64,000 bases of DNA, taken from Fibrobacter sp. GTDB lineage: Bacteria > Fibrobacterota > Fibrobacteria > Fibrobacterales > Fibrobacteraceae. The stretch lies in contig NZ_JAFZKX010000012.1 of the NCBI RefSeq assembly GCF_017551775.1, positions 1 to 64,000 on the forward strand, written 5' to 3'. Below the pieces are notes generated by a model. The model was not told where the DNA came from and ran no database searches. It saw only the letters and a list, made by a program, of their open reading frames with translations. How positions within the stretch are numbered: position 1 is the first letter of the stretch; every line of letters begins with the position of its first letter. Shown one piece after another: positions 6,826-15,975 of the stretch. Position numbers and translations under genes: made by a program.

Positions 6826-9471
6826 TTATTCAGAAACCTTACCGTGGTCCAGTTTTTTCTTGTAATAGGTCACAATCGCGATATGATAGTAATAGTCATA
6901 ATACCAGTCGCCCAATATCACAGCATCACCATACTTAGAGGCTTCCACATCCACCGAGACATCATATTTGGCAATATCCGTCTCATAGATGTAGTAATAC
7001 TTTTTTTCAGCAGAGTCTACTTTGTCCAAGACAAATCCCTTTTCTTCCAGAACGCCTCTCAGATATTCAACACTATCTGCAAGCATTTTCAGTTTCTCTT
7101 CATCTGCCGGATCATCCATAGTCTCCGTCGTCAACCGTTTCTTATATACACTACGGTAAACATACCATAAAGTACTTTGCAAGCTGTCGTTCCAAGATAC
7201 CTTGTTCACGGATGTCGCGAAGTCCTTGAGAAAACTCATTTCTTCCGGCAATTCCGTTTCGTAGCGCATAGAGCTAAAATCCGTCGTAGGCACCTCTTCA
7301 AAACCATCCCTCAATATGACTACTTTAATATCGAAACTAATGCGATACGATGCGGCAGAATACCATTTGGTGATTGCAACCTTGTACACGACATTCCCGT
7401 CTTTTTTCTGGTATACATACGACGTGTCGTCATATATTTTATCCAAAGAATCGTTCTTTACGCTATTTTCGAAAGCAAAGCCCTTCTTTCCCAACGTTTC
7501 CACAAGAGCCGATATCGCGGAATCCCTAATACTTCCAGAATCAAATCCCTTCGCAGGGCTGAAGAGCCATACTTCCTGCTTACCGTCTCCATAGCTGACA
7601 TAACCATTTCTTACGTAAGCCGAATCCAAGAACGACAGCGGCTGCGGCACAGCCTTGACAGCACCTTCCGCGAACGGGTTGTAGATGGAACTCGACGAAG
7701 CAACGCCAGAAGAGCTCGATTCAACATCAGATTCACCAGAGGTTTTCCTCTTCTTGCCTTCACCCTTAACACAACGTACAGACGCATAATGCAGTTCCGT
7801 CACATACATACCAGTATAAGCGTAGGGCAACGGTTTTTGTTTAAAGAGCAACGCCAAGGGGCCGTCAAACGAATACATCATTATATAATTCGGTTCAGTA
7901 ATCGTCGCCGTCCACAAATACGTAAGCGAATCCAAGCCTATGCATCCCTCTCCCGTACGGCACACCCCCGCACCGATAATATCCAGTCCGAACTTGTTCG
8001 AGGCGTTCAGTTTTTCGTGATAATCATCCCAGTCATACGGCAGCAAACTGGAACTCAAACTTTCTCCGTCGCCGTATTTCTCGGCAAACGCAAAGAGCGT
8101 ATCCCATTCAGCCTCTTCAGGAACATGCCAGCCATCGGGACACACTCCCTGACGGGGGTGGAAATCGCTGCGAAGCCTCAAATTGCTCAATCCCCTTTCA
8201 AACGCCTGCTCCGTAGTGTCCAGGACCTGCACCAAATTATACAGGCGCCCAAACTTTTTGCAGTTTTCACTGTTGTCGCCATAGCACATGCTACCTTCAA
8301 CCGCATAGTTCAGGTTTTCGGCCATCCACTCTTGCGAGCCCAATTTAACAGTCTTATAAACTTTCCCATCACGGGCATCCGTAAGCGTGCCAAAAACGGG
8401 TTCTCCCGATTCACTTGACGAACTGGCATCACCCTGAGAACTCATCGAAGAACTCGACTCCGGTTCGTCACCCGGAATATGCCAGCGGCCCTTTTCGCAC
8501 ACGAAGTATTCGTTGTACAATGCGCTGAGCTTGTTTATGTTGCGCTTGGTCTCGTTTTCACGTTTGTCATTGCAAACGCCGAGTCCATAATTTTCCCACC
8601 AGAAGTTGGACACGTACTTTTCGAATGCGGGCACGGTATCGGCGTACTTCCAGTCTTCCACGTTCTTGCGCACCTTCGAAAGCGAGCCCTTCAAGTCAAC
8701 ATCGCAAGCCCAGTCCGCAATCGCGGCCTTGGTGTCGGCATCGTCCCAGCTGCCGCCTTCCGCAAGCGAGATGCTAAACTCGCCAATGCGCTCGGTAAGC
8801 CCCGCCACATCCACGTTGCTCTGCATCAATACGCTCACCGCGAGCAGCGCCGCATTCCCGTCGCCCGACTCGAAGATGTTCAGGTCTTCGGATTCGCCGA
8901 AGTCCCCCTCGATCCCGAACGAAGCCAGAATTTCTCTTTCCGCCTGCGCCTTCGCATCGGCGATGGACATCTTCTTCTTGGAAACCAGGTACATCACGCG
9001 TTCGTATTCCAGGTGCGTGAGCAAGTTGATGTTCACCTTTTTCCTGTCGCTCAAATCCGTCAGCGCCCGCAGCGTCACCGTACCCGAAGACTTCTTGCCA
9101 GAAATCTCGTCGCGATAATAACCGTTCGCTTCGAGAATCGCATACTGCGATTTCAAATCGATGTCCTTGATAGCAAAGTCACCCTTGTCGCTCTTGATGG
9201 AACCCTTGAAGCTCTTGCCGGTCTGTTTGAGCGTAATGCCGTCCAGTTCCTGCACGGTCACCGCGGAACCCGTAACGAACGGGCCCTTCTGCGAAACACC
9301 GGCCACTTCCCTGTCCTCGACCGCGATAATGCCCGAATCGCCCGAAGCGCCGCCAACGATGTCCTTGCCATCCGATTCGCCATCGGAACACGCCCAGAAC
9401 ATGGCCCCCGCCGCAAGGCACCCCAAAACTCGATTCCACTTCATAATCGACCTCTTTTTGCACTTTTTCAT
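6826..9471 (-). CDS. FISUMP-domain lipoprotein (cassette C)
   Basis: This 881-residue protein has a lipoprotein signal ending FWAC. The start at 9471 has a GGGAG Shine-Dalgarno; an alternative ATG at 9444 with AGAGG would give a shorter signal. Residues about 40-330 form the shared region (AGVSQKGPFVTGS, VNINLLTHLEYERVMYL, GDGNAALLAVSVLMQ). A Ser-rich linker at about 339-358 leads into one FISUMP domain (about 360-575). The last 280 residues have no family I recognise: two similar halves with repeated SVEYLRGVLEEKGF-like and SALVETLGKKGF-like segments, rich in Tyr and Lys. The gene starts 14 bases after the regulator gene ends. Confidence 0.85.
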   Translation of the reverse strand: MKKCKKRSIMKWNRVLGCLAAGAMFWACSDGESDGKDIVGGASGDSGIIAVEDREVAGVSQKGPFVTGSAVTVQELDGITLKQTGKSFKGSIKSDKGDFAIKDIDLKSQYAILEANGYYRDEISGKKSSGTVTLRALTDLSDRKKVNINLLTHLEYERVMYLVSKKKMSIADAKAQAEREILASFGIEGDFGESEDLNIFESGDGNAALLAVSVLMQSNVDVAGLTERIGEFSISLAEGGSWDDADTKAAIADWACDVDLKGSLSKVRKNVEDWKYADTVPAFEKYVSNFWWENYGLGVCNDKRENETKRNINKLSALYNEYFVCEKGRWHIPGDEPESSSSMSSQGDASSSSESGEPVFGTLTDARDGKVYKTVKLGSQEWMAENLNYAVEGSMCYGDNSENCKKFGRLYNLVQVLDTTEQAFERGLSNLRLRSDFHPRQGVCPDGWHVPEEAEWDTLFAFAEKYGDGESLSSSLLPYDWDDYHEKLNASNKFGLDIIGAGVCRTGEGCIGLDSLTYLWTATITEPNYIMMYSFDGPLALLFKQKPLPYAYTGMYVTELHYASVRCVKGEGKKRKTSGESDVESSSSGVASSSSIYNPFAEGAVKAVPQPLSFLDSAYVRNGYVSYGDGKQEVWLFSPAKGFDSGSIRDSAISALVETLGKKGFAFENSVKNDSLDKIYDDTSYVYQKKDGNVVYKVAITKWYSAASYRISFDIKVVILRDGFEEVPTTDFSSMRYETELPEEMSFLKDFATSVNKVSWNDSLQSTLWYVYRSVYKKRLTTETMDDPADEEKLKMLADSVEYLRGVLEEKGFVLDKVDSAEKKYYYIYETDIAKYDVSVDVEASKYGDAVILGDWYYDYYYHIAIVTYYKKKLDHGKVSE

Positions 9472-9485
9472 GAGAATTTCTCCCT

Positions 9486-10319
9486 TTAAAATCCTTTTTT
9501 ATTTCCCAGGCGTTCGCTCATCGGGAAGAGTTGCATGTTCAGACGGTACACGCGATCGGCCTCGTCTTCTTCGGTGGCAATCGCCACGACGCGCCGATAG
9601 AAATCCTTCATTTCCTTTTTTATCCGTTCGTAAGCACGATCCGTGAGGCCAAGCGTGTAGCCCGACATGACTCGCTCCGAAAGCGGCAGGTTCAACGACT
9701 GCACGGCAAACTCCCCCATTTGCCGTTGCAAGTCGCGAGCCGCCACCGGCACCGCATCCACGTTCCCCATCACGATGGCCTTGTCCGTCTGCACGTAGTT
9801 TCCACTCCTGTCCTTCTTCAGGAGTTTCGCCTTCACCAAGAAGTCAAGCGTTTCGGAAACTTCCGTCGCCGAGATTTTCTGTTTGCAGGCGCGGGCCATT
9901 TCGAGCGGTTTCGCCCCCGGCATGTGCGGAGCCAATTCGCGGATCACCGAATTCTTCCACGATTTGTAGTAATCGAACTCTTCCTTCCCGAGCACTCGAA
10001 TCTTGTGCGCCTGCGCGAGCGCGCAACGCTCCTCGAATGCGGCCCGCTTGGCGGAATCGCTCTTGGCGTGCGCATAAGACACCATCAAGATAAAGTAATC
10101 GTACTCGAAACCGACCAGCCCCATGGCGGTCGCCACCGAGCCCGCCGACGCGACGCTCAAATTCTTTTTCCCTTCGCAAACGTACTTCAGGTAGACATCC
10201 GAAGAGAAGCCCGCCTTCTGGGCAAATGCGTGCCAAGAAAACGCCGAGCAGCGCTTGCGTTCATCGTAGTAGTCCTGGATGAACTTGCGATAATCTGTAT
10301 ATTCAACGATTTCCTTCAT
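9486..10319 (-). CDS. TIGR02147 family HTH-like protein (cassette C)
   Basis: This 277-residue protein starts at the ATG at 10319, which aligns with the family start (MKEIVEYTDYRKF); the open frame upstream to 10415 reads through promoter sequence. The HTH-like segment is FSWHAFAQKAGFSSDVYLKY. It differs from cassettes A and B by Ala to Asp in the likely recognition helix, and the upstream half-site differs too (GAACATG rather than GAACACA). The C-terminal YRLNMQLFPMSERL motif is retained. It is followed after 14 bases by the lipoprotein gene. A regulatory role is inferred. Confidence 0.85.
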   Translation of the reverse strand: MKEIVEYTDYRKFIQDYYDERKRCSAFSWHAFAQKAGFSSDVYLKYVCEGKKNLSVASAGSVATAMGLVGFEYDYFILMVSYAHAKSDSAKRAAFEERCALAQAHKIRVLGKEEFDYYKSWKNSVIRELAPHMPGAKPLEMARACKQKISATEVSETLDFLVKAKLLKKDRSGNYVQTDKAIVMGNVDAVPVAARDLQRQMGEFAVQSLNLPLSERVMSGYTLGLTDRAYERIKKEMKDFYRRVVAIATEEDEADRVYRLNMQLFPMSERLGNKKGF

Positions 10320-10324
10320 GGTAT

Positions 10325-10332
10325 CAAATATA
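10325..10332 (-). promoter_or_regulatory. TATATTTG -7 box, cassette C
   Basis: The minus strand reads TATATTTG with five bases (ATACC) to the ATG at 10319. Confidence 0.6.
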
Positions 10333-10351
10333 GGTCTATTTTCACAAAATA

Positions 10352-10450
10352 GAACATGAAATTTGCGTTTTTGAGCAAATTTTACCACTTTTTGCGTTTT
10401 TTCAAAAAATTTCACATTTTAGAACATGAACGTCATGTTCCAAGAACATG
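10352..10450 (-). promoter_or_regulatory. Operator-like half-sites GAACATG, cassette C
   Basis: A proximal GAACATG (10352-10358) lies 33-39 bases upstream of the ATG. The distal cluster is GAACATG (10422-10428), then CATGTTC-CAA-GAACATG (10434-10450). All four half-sites share the TG ending that distinguishes them from the CA ending in A and B. A conserved AT-rich stretch (AAATTTGCG...TTTTACCA) separates proximal from distal sites in A, B and C. Confidence 0.6.
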
Positions 10451-10470
10451 GCCAAAAAACGGCAACACGG

Positions 10471-10506
10471 AAAAAGCGCCCCCCGTTGTAGCGGAGAACG
10501 CTTTTA
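10471..10506 (-). terminator. Terminator of the 10534-12459 gene
   Basis: An imperfect stem (AAAGCG..CTCCG against CGGGG..CGCTTT) is followed by a T run on the minus strand. Confidence 0.6.
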
Positions 10507-10533
10507 GATTATAGGAGAAATACTTTTTATACC

Positions 10534-12459
10534 CTACTCGAGTTCGGCATACTTGTCGCAACTGCCGTTGTAAGGGCCGAAGGCCTTTATGTTGAACGAA
10601 CCCGTCGTACCGGCGTCGCCGCTGAGTTCGAGCCTAAGCTCAGACGTTTTCTGCACCGACGCTTCGTACGAAGCATAAGATTTTGACCACGAAGGCACCG
10701 TAAACGAAGCCCAGGGAATCCTTTCGACGCGTACCGTATCCGAAAGGGGAAGCTCATATTGAGCATAGGCGTAATCAGGAACCACCGTTATCGGCGCTAC
10801 AATCAGGACGCTCATTTTTACCGTGGAGCTGTACGCGACGCACACGCCTCCGAAATTCGACACGTCGAAACCATCCGCCAGCGTTATTCCCGACGGGTCC
10901 CAGACCAAGGAGAAACCGATCTCCACATAAGGATACTCGACACCATCACCGAACGTCACGTCGCCACAGAAGCCCTTGCACGTATCGATAACGTCATTCA
11001 GCCAGTTCGCATCGGAAGTATCAACGGTGGCATGCCAGCTGATGAACGAAGTTCCCCTGTCGTAATCCCCGTCTTTCACCACGTACCACGCAGAAGGATT
11101 CTCGGAGAAAGCGTGGTAAATCGAATCAGAGCCGTCGGCACCAAACCAGGTCTGCATCGATTTCAAGCCGATAAACTTGGAATTCGTGCAAACATATTCC
11201 AGGCGGGACTTGGCGCCGATTATGGTATCCCCTTCGACACACGTCTTGCCCACGACATCGTAATCAAAGGTCCTGGCAACGTCCCAATCCCCTTCCTTGC
11301 ACACGTAGCCGCCAACAATCGTCAAAGGCATAGCCGCGGTACATCCGGCTCCGAGTTCACGTTCCATTTCAGTCGCCTCGCGCCACTTTCCGCCATCATA
11401 GACATACTTGTTCAAGGAATCGACCTGGCCGGCACGAAATTCGCCTTCGTCACCAGCGCTGAAGTTCTTGGTATCGGACTGCAGGTTGCTAGCCTTGATC
11501 CAAGCGCCGCTTTCGCATACATAACGCGCGCCCGATTTCCCGTAATAACGCTCGCTAAATTCGTTGCTGTCCACCGCTATTTCGCCCTCGCGGGATTCGG
11601 TGCAGGCGGTAAGCCCGTAAGCATCGTACCAGAAATTGCGCACATGCGTGATGAAGTCGGGAACCTCGCCTTCGTTCCATTCGCTCAGTTCCTGCATGAT
11701 ATCTACGAGCAATCCCGAATTATCGGCTTCGGCCGCCCAGTCAGCCATCGCGGCCTTGGTCTTCGCATCGTCCCACACGCCTTCCGCGGCAAGGGACATG
11801 CTGAAGGCGCCCATGCGTTCGGAAAGTCCGGCCACATCGACACCGCCCTGCATCAACACGCTCACCGCAAGGAGGGCCGCATTCCCGTCACCCGCAGTAA
11901 ATATGTTCAGGTCTTCGGGATTCGCGAATTGGACATCGATACCAAAGGCAGCGAGGATTTCGGATTCCGCCTGCGCCTTCGCTTCAGCAACGGTCTTGCC
12001 CTTTTCCAGCACAAGGTTCATCACGCGTTCATATTCCAGATGCGTGAACAGGTTGATATTCACCGTATTGCGGTCGGAAAGGTCGGTAATGGCGCGGAGA
12101 GACACCGGTCCCGAAGACTTGCTCCCGCTGATTTCGCTCCAGAAGTAGCCGGTAGCTTCGAGCATCGCATACTGCGAGACGAGATTAATCCCGTTGATGG
12201 AGAAATCGCCCTTGTCACTCTTGATGCTGCCCCTGAAACTCTTGCCCGTCTGGTTCAGCGTAATGCCGTCAAGTTCCTGCACCGTCACCACCGAACCCGT
12301 CACGAACGGGCCCTTCTGCGAAACACCCGCGACCTTCCAATTCTGGACCGGGACTATTCCCTCGCTTTCCTCGCTAACGCCACCGAGCTTGCCATCTGAA
12401 CAAGCCATAAATGACGTGCATACCGAAATAGCGCACAATAATTTTGTTACGCGATTCAT
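10534..12459 (-). CDS. Cassette D lipoprotein, no FISUMP domain
   Basis: This 641-residue protein has the signal MNRVTKLLC... with lipobox FMAC. The N-terminal 300 residues carry the shared region (AGVSQKGPFVTGS, VNINLFTHLEYERVM, GDGNAALLAVSVLMQG). The middle has short Cys-containing repeats of the type YVCE.GAW / YVCKEGDW. The last 230 residues are a beta-rich module (YVEIGFSLVWDP, FGGVCVAYSS) reminiscent of galactose-binding jelly-roll modules; carbohydrate binding is a guess. The ATG is three bases past the regulator's stop codon and has an AGGAG upstream within the regulator's last codons. Confidence 0.8.
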   Translation of the reverse strand: MNRVTKLLCAISVCTSFMACSDGKLGGVSEESEGIVPVQNWKVAGVSQKGPFVTGSVVTVQELDGITLNQTGKSFRGSIKSDKGDFSINGINLVSQYAMLEATGYFWSEISGSKSSGPVSLRAITDLSDRNTVNINLFTHLEYERVMNLVLEKGKTVAEAKAQAESEILAAFGIDVQFANPEDLNIFTAGDGNAALLAVSVLMQGGVDVAGLSERMGAFSMSLAAEGVWDDAKTKAAMADWAAEADNSGLLVDIMQELSEWNEGEVPDFITHVRNFWYDAYGLTACTESREGEIAVDSNEFSERYYGKSGARYVCESGAWIKASNLQSDTKNFSAGDEGEFRAGQVDSLNKYVYDGGKWREATEMERELGAGCTAAMPLTIVGGYVCKEGDWDVARTFDYDVVGKTCVEGDTIIGAKSRLEYVCTNSKFIGLKSMQTWFGADGSDSIYHAFSENPSAWYVVKDGDYDRGTSFISWHATVDTSDANWLNDVIDTCKGFCGDVTFGDGVEYPYVEIGFSLVWDPSGITLADGFDVSNFGGVCVAYSSTVKMSVLIVAPITVVPDYAYAQYELPLSDTVRVERIPWASFTVPSWSKSYASYEASVQKTSELRLELSGDAGTTGSFNIKAFGPYNGSCDKYAELE

Positions 12460-12462
12460 CTT

Positions 12463-13317
12463 CTATCTCCTTTTGTTATCCAGGCCCATTCCGCCCCGTT
12501 TAATGTTTTCCGTCAGCGGGAAAAGCTGCATGTTCAAGCGGCAGACTTTTTCCGGTGATTCTTCCGCATCCGCGATCGACACGATACGCTTGCGGCATTC
12601 AGCAAGTTCTTCTACAATTTTTGCGTAGGTCTTTTCGGACACCCCCATGGTAAGGCCGCTGAAGTGGCGATCCGAAATCGGGAGCTTGTCAAGGGCGTCG
12701 ACAGCGAACTCGCTCATCTCGCGCAGCAGCGAATGCACCGCCGCGGCAACCACGTTCAGGCGACCCGTCGAAAGCAAGCCGTTTGTCTGGTGGTAGAACC
12801 CCTTGATATCCCTAGTCAGGAGCCCGGCCTTCAGGAGGAACCGGAGGCTCGCGGTGACATCGTTCGCCGAGATGGGCGGGCGGCACGCCCTCGCAATCTC
12901 GTGCGAAGTCGCGCCCGGCATCATCGGAGCCAGTTCGCGAATCACCGAGTATTTCCAGCTCTCGTAATAGGCATACATGTCGCTGCCCAGGACCTTCACG
13001 TTATGAGCGATGCACAGCGACTGCATCTCTTCGAAGAACTTCTTCTTCTGCAATGCGGTCTTGGCATTCTCGTAACAGACCATGAGAATAAAATATTCGT
13101 ACTCGAAGCCGAGCAGCCCCATGGCAACCGCGGTCTTCTTCGCCCCCTCCTCGAGGAGCCGCGTCTTGCCGTCGCAAACGAGCTTCAAGTACGAACCCGA
13201 AGCGAAACCCGCAAGTTTCGCAAATTCACGCCACGTGAAGGCAGAACAGCGTTTGCGTTCGTTGTAGTAGTCCAGCACGTATTCGCGATAGTCTTTGTAT
13301 TCGATAACCGATTTCAT
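12463..13317 (-). CDS. TIGR02147 family HTH-like protein (cassette D)
   Basis: This 284-residue protein starts at the ATG at 13317 (MKSVIEYKDYREYVLDYY); the 16 codons upstream have no family match. It belongs to a second subgroup with cassette E: HTH-like segment FTWREFAKLAGFASGSYLKL, then VCDGKTRLLEEGAKKTA in place of the KKNLS..AAGSVA of subgroup A-C. The C-terminal CRLNMQLFPLTENI motif is intact. The upstream half-site is ATGCAAC, matching cassette E. No perfect TAnnTTTG box is present; TTATTTTG, eight bases before the ATG, is the nearest. Confidence 0.85.
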   Translation of the reverse strand: MKSVIEYKDYREYVLDYYNERKRCSAFTWREFAKLAGFASGSYLKLVCDGKTRLLEEGAKKTAVAMGLLGFEYEYFILMVCYENAKTALQKKKFFEEMQSLCIAHNVKVLGSDMYAYYESWKYSVIRELAPMMPGATSHEIARACRPPISANDVTASLRFLLKAGLLTRDIKGFYHQTNGLLSTGRLNVVAAAVHSLLREMSEFAVDALDKLPISDRHFSGLTMGVSEKTYAKIVEELAECRKRIVSIADAEESPEKVCRLNMQLFPLTENIKRGGMGLDNKRR

Positions 13318-13349
13318 CTTGATAACAAAATAAATTATTATCTTCTCGG

Positions 13350-13356
13350 ATGCAAC
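13350..13356 (-). promoter_or_regulatory. Operator-like half-site ATGCAAC, cassette D
   Basis: ATGCAAC lies 33-39 bases upstream of the ATG at 13317, the same offset as the proximal half-sites in A, B and C, and the same sequence as the half-sites of cassette E. I see no clear distal copy. Confidence 0.45.
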
Positions 13357-13484
13357 AGTTTTCAAAAAACAAAAACGCCATTTTTAAGCAAATTTCAACG
13401 TTTTTAAATGTAAAATTAATTTTTTGTGTTTGATAAAAAACAAAATGACATTCATATAAAACAAAGTAGTTTTTTCGCTTGTAC

Positions 13485-13516
13485 AAAAAAAAGACCCCGC
13501 CATAAAGGCGGGGTCA
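13485..13516 (-). terminator. Terminator of the 13577-15100 gene
   Basis: The stem GACCCCGCC/GGCGGGGTC with a 5-base loop is followed by eight T residues on the minus strand. Confidence 0.85.
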
Positions 13517-13576
13517 TCCCTCCGTCCCTAATCCCGTCCGCAACCCCGCGGACAGATCAGGGCAATACGATACAAC

Positions 13577-15100
13577 TTAGTCCTTCACGCAGCGCAAACC
13601 CAAATCTGCTGTTGGCAAGTAGTCATAAGAATAATTATCCCCATTAACATTCCAAACATTGTACTCATCAAGACCATAACTATATTCTATGCCGATAAAA
13701 TAGCTGCCCGCAAACGAAGAATCAGCATCCGTCTCCCTATATTGCGGATAAACAAGCAGTTCTCTAGCTTGGTAGTCATCCTTTATAGATTCAGCCAATT
13801 TTTCCCACTCATAACTTTGCGGAATATGCCAACCATCTGGGCAGATACCCTGAAAATTTCGTTGAAAGAGTACATGGTCATTAACATCCAGCAAACGTTC
13901 ACTGATTTCCGGACCTTTAGAATCAAAGCACCCTACCGGCAGATTTACAACCTGACAATAAGTATAGTGTCTCCCCACGCCGGGAATACGGTAGACATCT
14001 CCAGTATCTCCTGGAATTTCATATTCCAAAAGATCGGCCATCCAAGTGGCGGTAGCGCCTTCTTTCAACCTAACATCCAGAGTTTTGTAAACATGCCCGT
14101 CCCTTTCGTCAATCAAGGTTCCATACCTTCCGGCCGTATCTACAGGAGCATCGCCTTCATCTCTTTGCCCCGAATAATATTTCCACACACCATCGCGACA
14201 AATGACTCGATCGTCGGCTTTTTTTAATGGCGTAATCCTCCTGACAACGTCCTGAGTCTGAGCATCGCAATCTTCCCACGTCGAATCCGAACTCCCGGCA
14301 AACTGATCTAGATACTTCTGGAAATCAGGAATCCGGATAGCACCCATGCCATATAAATTGTGACGTATTCTCTCATAAAGTCCTTTTTCTTTATGCAAGG
14401 CAGCATACCTCTTCATTTGGTCAATCATGGCGCTGTCATCCCAGACACCATCTGTTTCCAAATCCATTGCTACAGACGCCAGTCGATCCGTAATATCTCC
14501 TATATCAGCGGCTGAAGTAAGCATCAACAAAGAGATTGCCAAAAGTTTGGCATCACCTTCATTGTCGTTCAATATGTCGAGTTGTTCGAACGATTCCTGC
14601 TCATTAGCAAATCCGAACGCATCCATCACCTCCTTCTCGGCCTGCCGTTTCGCCTCGTCAATGGATTTCCCCGCTTTGACCAGGTAACGAATTCGATCGA
14701 ACGACAAATGAGTCAAGACGTTGATGTTGACTTGATCGGTTTTCTGCAAGTCAACAAGACCATTCAGAGAAAGTTTCCATTTAGACGTATCTCCAGTTAT
14801 TTCGTTTATGTAATAACCGTTCGCATTAAGCCAAGCATAGCGTTCATCCAAAGGAATCTTTTTCAAAGTATACTTTCCTTGGTTGTTATCTATTGTTGTT
14901 GAAAAATGCGAGCCTGTTTGGTACAATTTTTCATCCATGCCATAAAGGGTGACTTCGGTCCCATTTACGAAAGGCCCCTTTTGCGAAGTTCCGGAGATAG
15001 TTCTTGTAGATTCCGTCGGTTCGGAACCTGTTTGGCTGCATGCAGTCAGGATGGAGCCCACCGCAAGCAGAGTGAAAATGCAATTCAATTTTTTAGACAT
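13577..15100 (-). CDS. FISUMP-domain lipoprotein LP2', module copy 2
   Basis: This 507-residue protein starts at the ATG at 15100, which follows a GGGGG Shine-Dalgarno and aligns with the start of the paralog at 17619. The signal has lipobox LTAC (CSQTGSE). The shared N-terminal region is at about 30-250 (ISGTSQKGPFVNGTEVTLYG, VNINVLTHLSFDRIRYL, GDAKLLAISLLML). A divergent FISUMP domain lies at about 320-507 (DERDGHVYKTLDV, TWMADLLEYE, CPDGWHIPQ, LGLRCVKD). The gene begins one base after the LP1 stop codon. It is a sister of 15976-17619 from a module duplication. Confidence 0.85.
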   Translation of the reverse strand: MSKKLNCIFTLLAVGSILTACSQTGSEPTESTRTISGTSQKGPFVNGTEVTLYGMDEKLYQTGSHFSTTIDNNQGKYTLKKIPLDERYAWLNANGYYINEITGDTSKWKLSLNGLVDLQKTDQVNINVLTHLSFDRIRYLVKAGKSIDEAKRQAEKEVMDAFGFANEQESFEQLDILNDNEGDAKLLAISLLMLTSAADIGDITDRLASVAMDLETDGVWDDSAMIDQMKRYAALHKEKGLYERIRHNLYGMGAIRIPDFQKYLDQFAGSSDSTWEDCDAQTQDVVRRITPLKKADDRVICRDGVWKYYSGQRDEGDAPVDTAGRYGTLIDERDGHVYKTLDVRLKEGATATWMADLLEYEIPGDTGDVYRIPGVGRHYTYCQVVNLPVGCFDSKGPEISERLLDVNDHVLFQRNFQGICPDGWHIPQSYEWEKLAESIKDDYQARELLVYPQYRETDADSSFAGSYFIGIEYSYGLDEYNVWNVNGDNYSYDYLPTADLGLRCVKD

Positions 15101-15101
15101 A

Positions 15102-15911
15102 TTAATTTCCCCCAAATTCGGATTGTACAAGCATCGGCATCATTGCGTTAATCAGATCAGAGCCCTTCCCATCGAGAATATCGAAGAAATCATCCAAGAA
15201 CTCTTGTACTCGCAAGCAATACTCCAAAGAAGCGCAATGATCGTCATCAAGGCAGTTTGATGCATAAAAGAAAGAATTGAGATCCATAAAGCTGCTGATT
15301 TTCTCCAAAGCCCTATCAGCTTCTCCGTCACCGGTGACATCCAGGCTTTCCGATTTACCTTCATCTACAAGATATTCGAAATTAAAGAATCGCATCAATT
15401 CCCTATGGGCCTGCTTTTTAGCTTCGTCAAACGAGTTCCCTTTCTTGACGAGTTCAAGCGTACGATCGTATTCTAGATGAGTAAGGATATTGATGTTTAC
15501 GCGATCCGTCTTGCTTAGGTCCGCCAAAGCATTCAGGCTTATCTGGCATTCCGAATTTTCACCCGTTGTTTCTCTTTTGTAGTAACCCGTCGCGGTCAAC
15601 CTGACGTACTGACTTTCCAAATTGAGGCCATCAATCTGGAAATCGCCATCGTTGCTGCGGGTCATCGCAAAGAACTCCCTGCCGGTAGGTTTCAAGTTTC
15701 CCGCCTTGGAAGTCTCCTTGAGAACAACGCTGGAACCCCTGACAAAAGGCCCCTTCTGCGCCACGCCCGCGACATCCTTGTCCTTAAGCGCGACAATGCC
15801 CTCGGCCTCTTCGCTCGTGCCGGCGGTCGTATCCAAGCAAGCACAGAGCAGAGAGCCCATAGCCGCCGCCAATAAAAACCTTTTCAACTTCATATTATTG
15901 TGCCTAATCAT
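15102..15911 (-). CDS. Lipoprotein LP1 (shared N-terminal region only), module copy 2
   Basis: This 269-residue lipoprotein (lipobox LCAC) is made almost only of the QKGPF region (AGVAQKGPFVRGS, VNINILTHLEYDRTLELV, VTGDGEADRALEKISS). The C-terminus (EYCLRVQEFLDDFFDILDGKGSD) replaces FISUMP. The start at 15911 is preceded by GGAGA and overlaps, as ATGA, the stop of a relic of a TIGR02147 gene. A deleted paralog of this gene survives at 17630-17740. Role unknown; it may partner the FISUMP protein encoded immediately downstream. Confidence 0.8.
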   Translation of the reverse strand: MIRHNNMKLKRFLLAAAMGSLLCACLDTTAGTSEEAEGIVALKDKDVAGVAQKGPFVRGSSVVLKETSKAGNLKPTGREFFAMTRSNDGDFQIDGLNLESQYVRLTATGYYKRETTGENSECQISLNALADLSKTDRVNINILTHLEYDRTLELVKKGNSFDEAKKQAHRELMRFFNFEYLVDEGKSESLDVTGDGEADRALEKISSFMDLNSFFYASNCLDDDHCASLEYCLRVQEFLDDFFDILDGKGSDLINAMMPMLVQSEFGGN

Positions 15912-15961
15912 ATTTCATTCTCCTTTCCAAATGAGTCTGAACTGTAATTCAATTCTTTCAT
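15908..15961 (-). pseudogene. Relic 3' end of a TIGR02147 gene
   Basis: The 17-residue frame MKELNYSSDSFGKENEI, followed by TGA, aligns with the last residues of the cassette E regulator (EKLNCGSESSEKENKK). The matching DNA includes the AAGGAGAA run and the ATGA overlap with the next gene. The rest of the regulator is gone; FISUMP gene LP2 ends at 15976, just upstream. I read it as the remains of the second regulator copy after tandem duplication of the whole module. Confidence 0.7.
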
Positions 15962-15975
15962 AATCCAGGTACAGC

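Noticed and set aside
7177-8418. Plus-strand open frame opposite the cassette C lipoprotein
   Set aside because: No start signal or family motif; the minus-strand frame has clear lipoprotein and FISUMP motifs.
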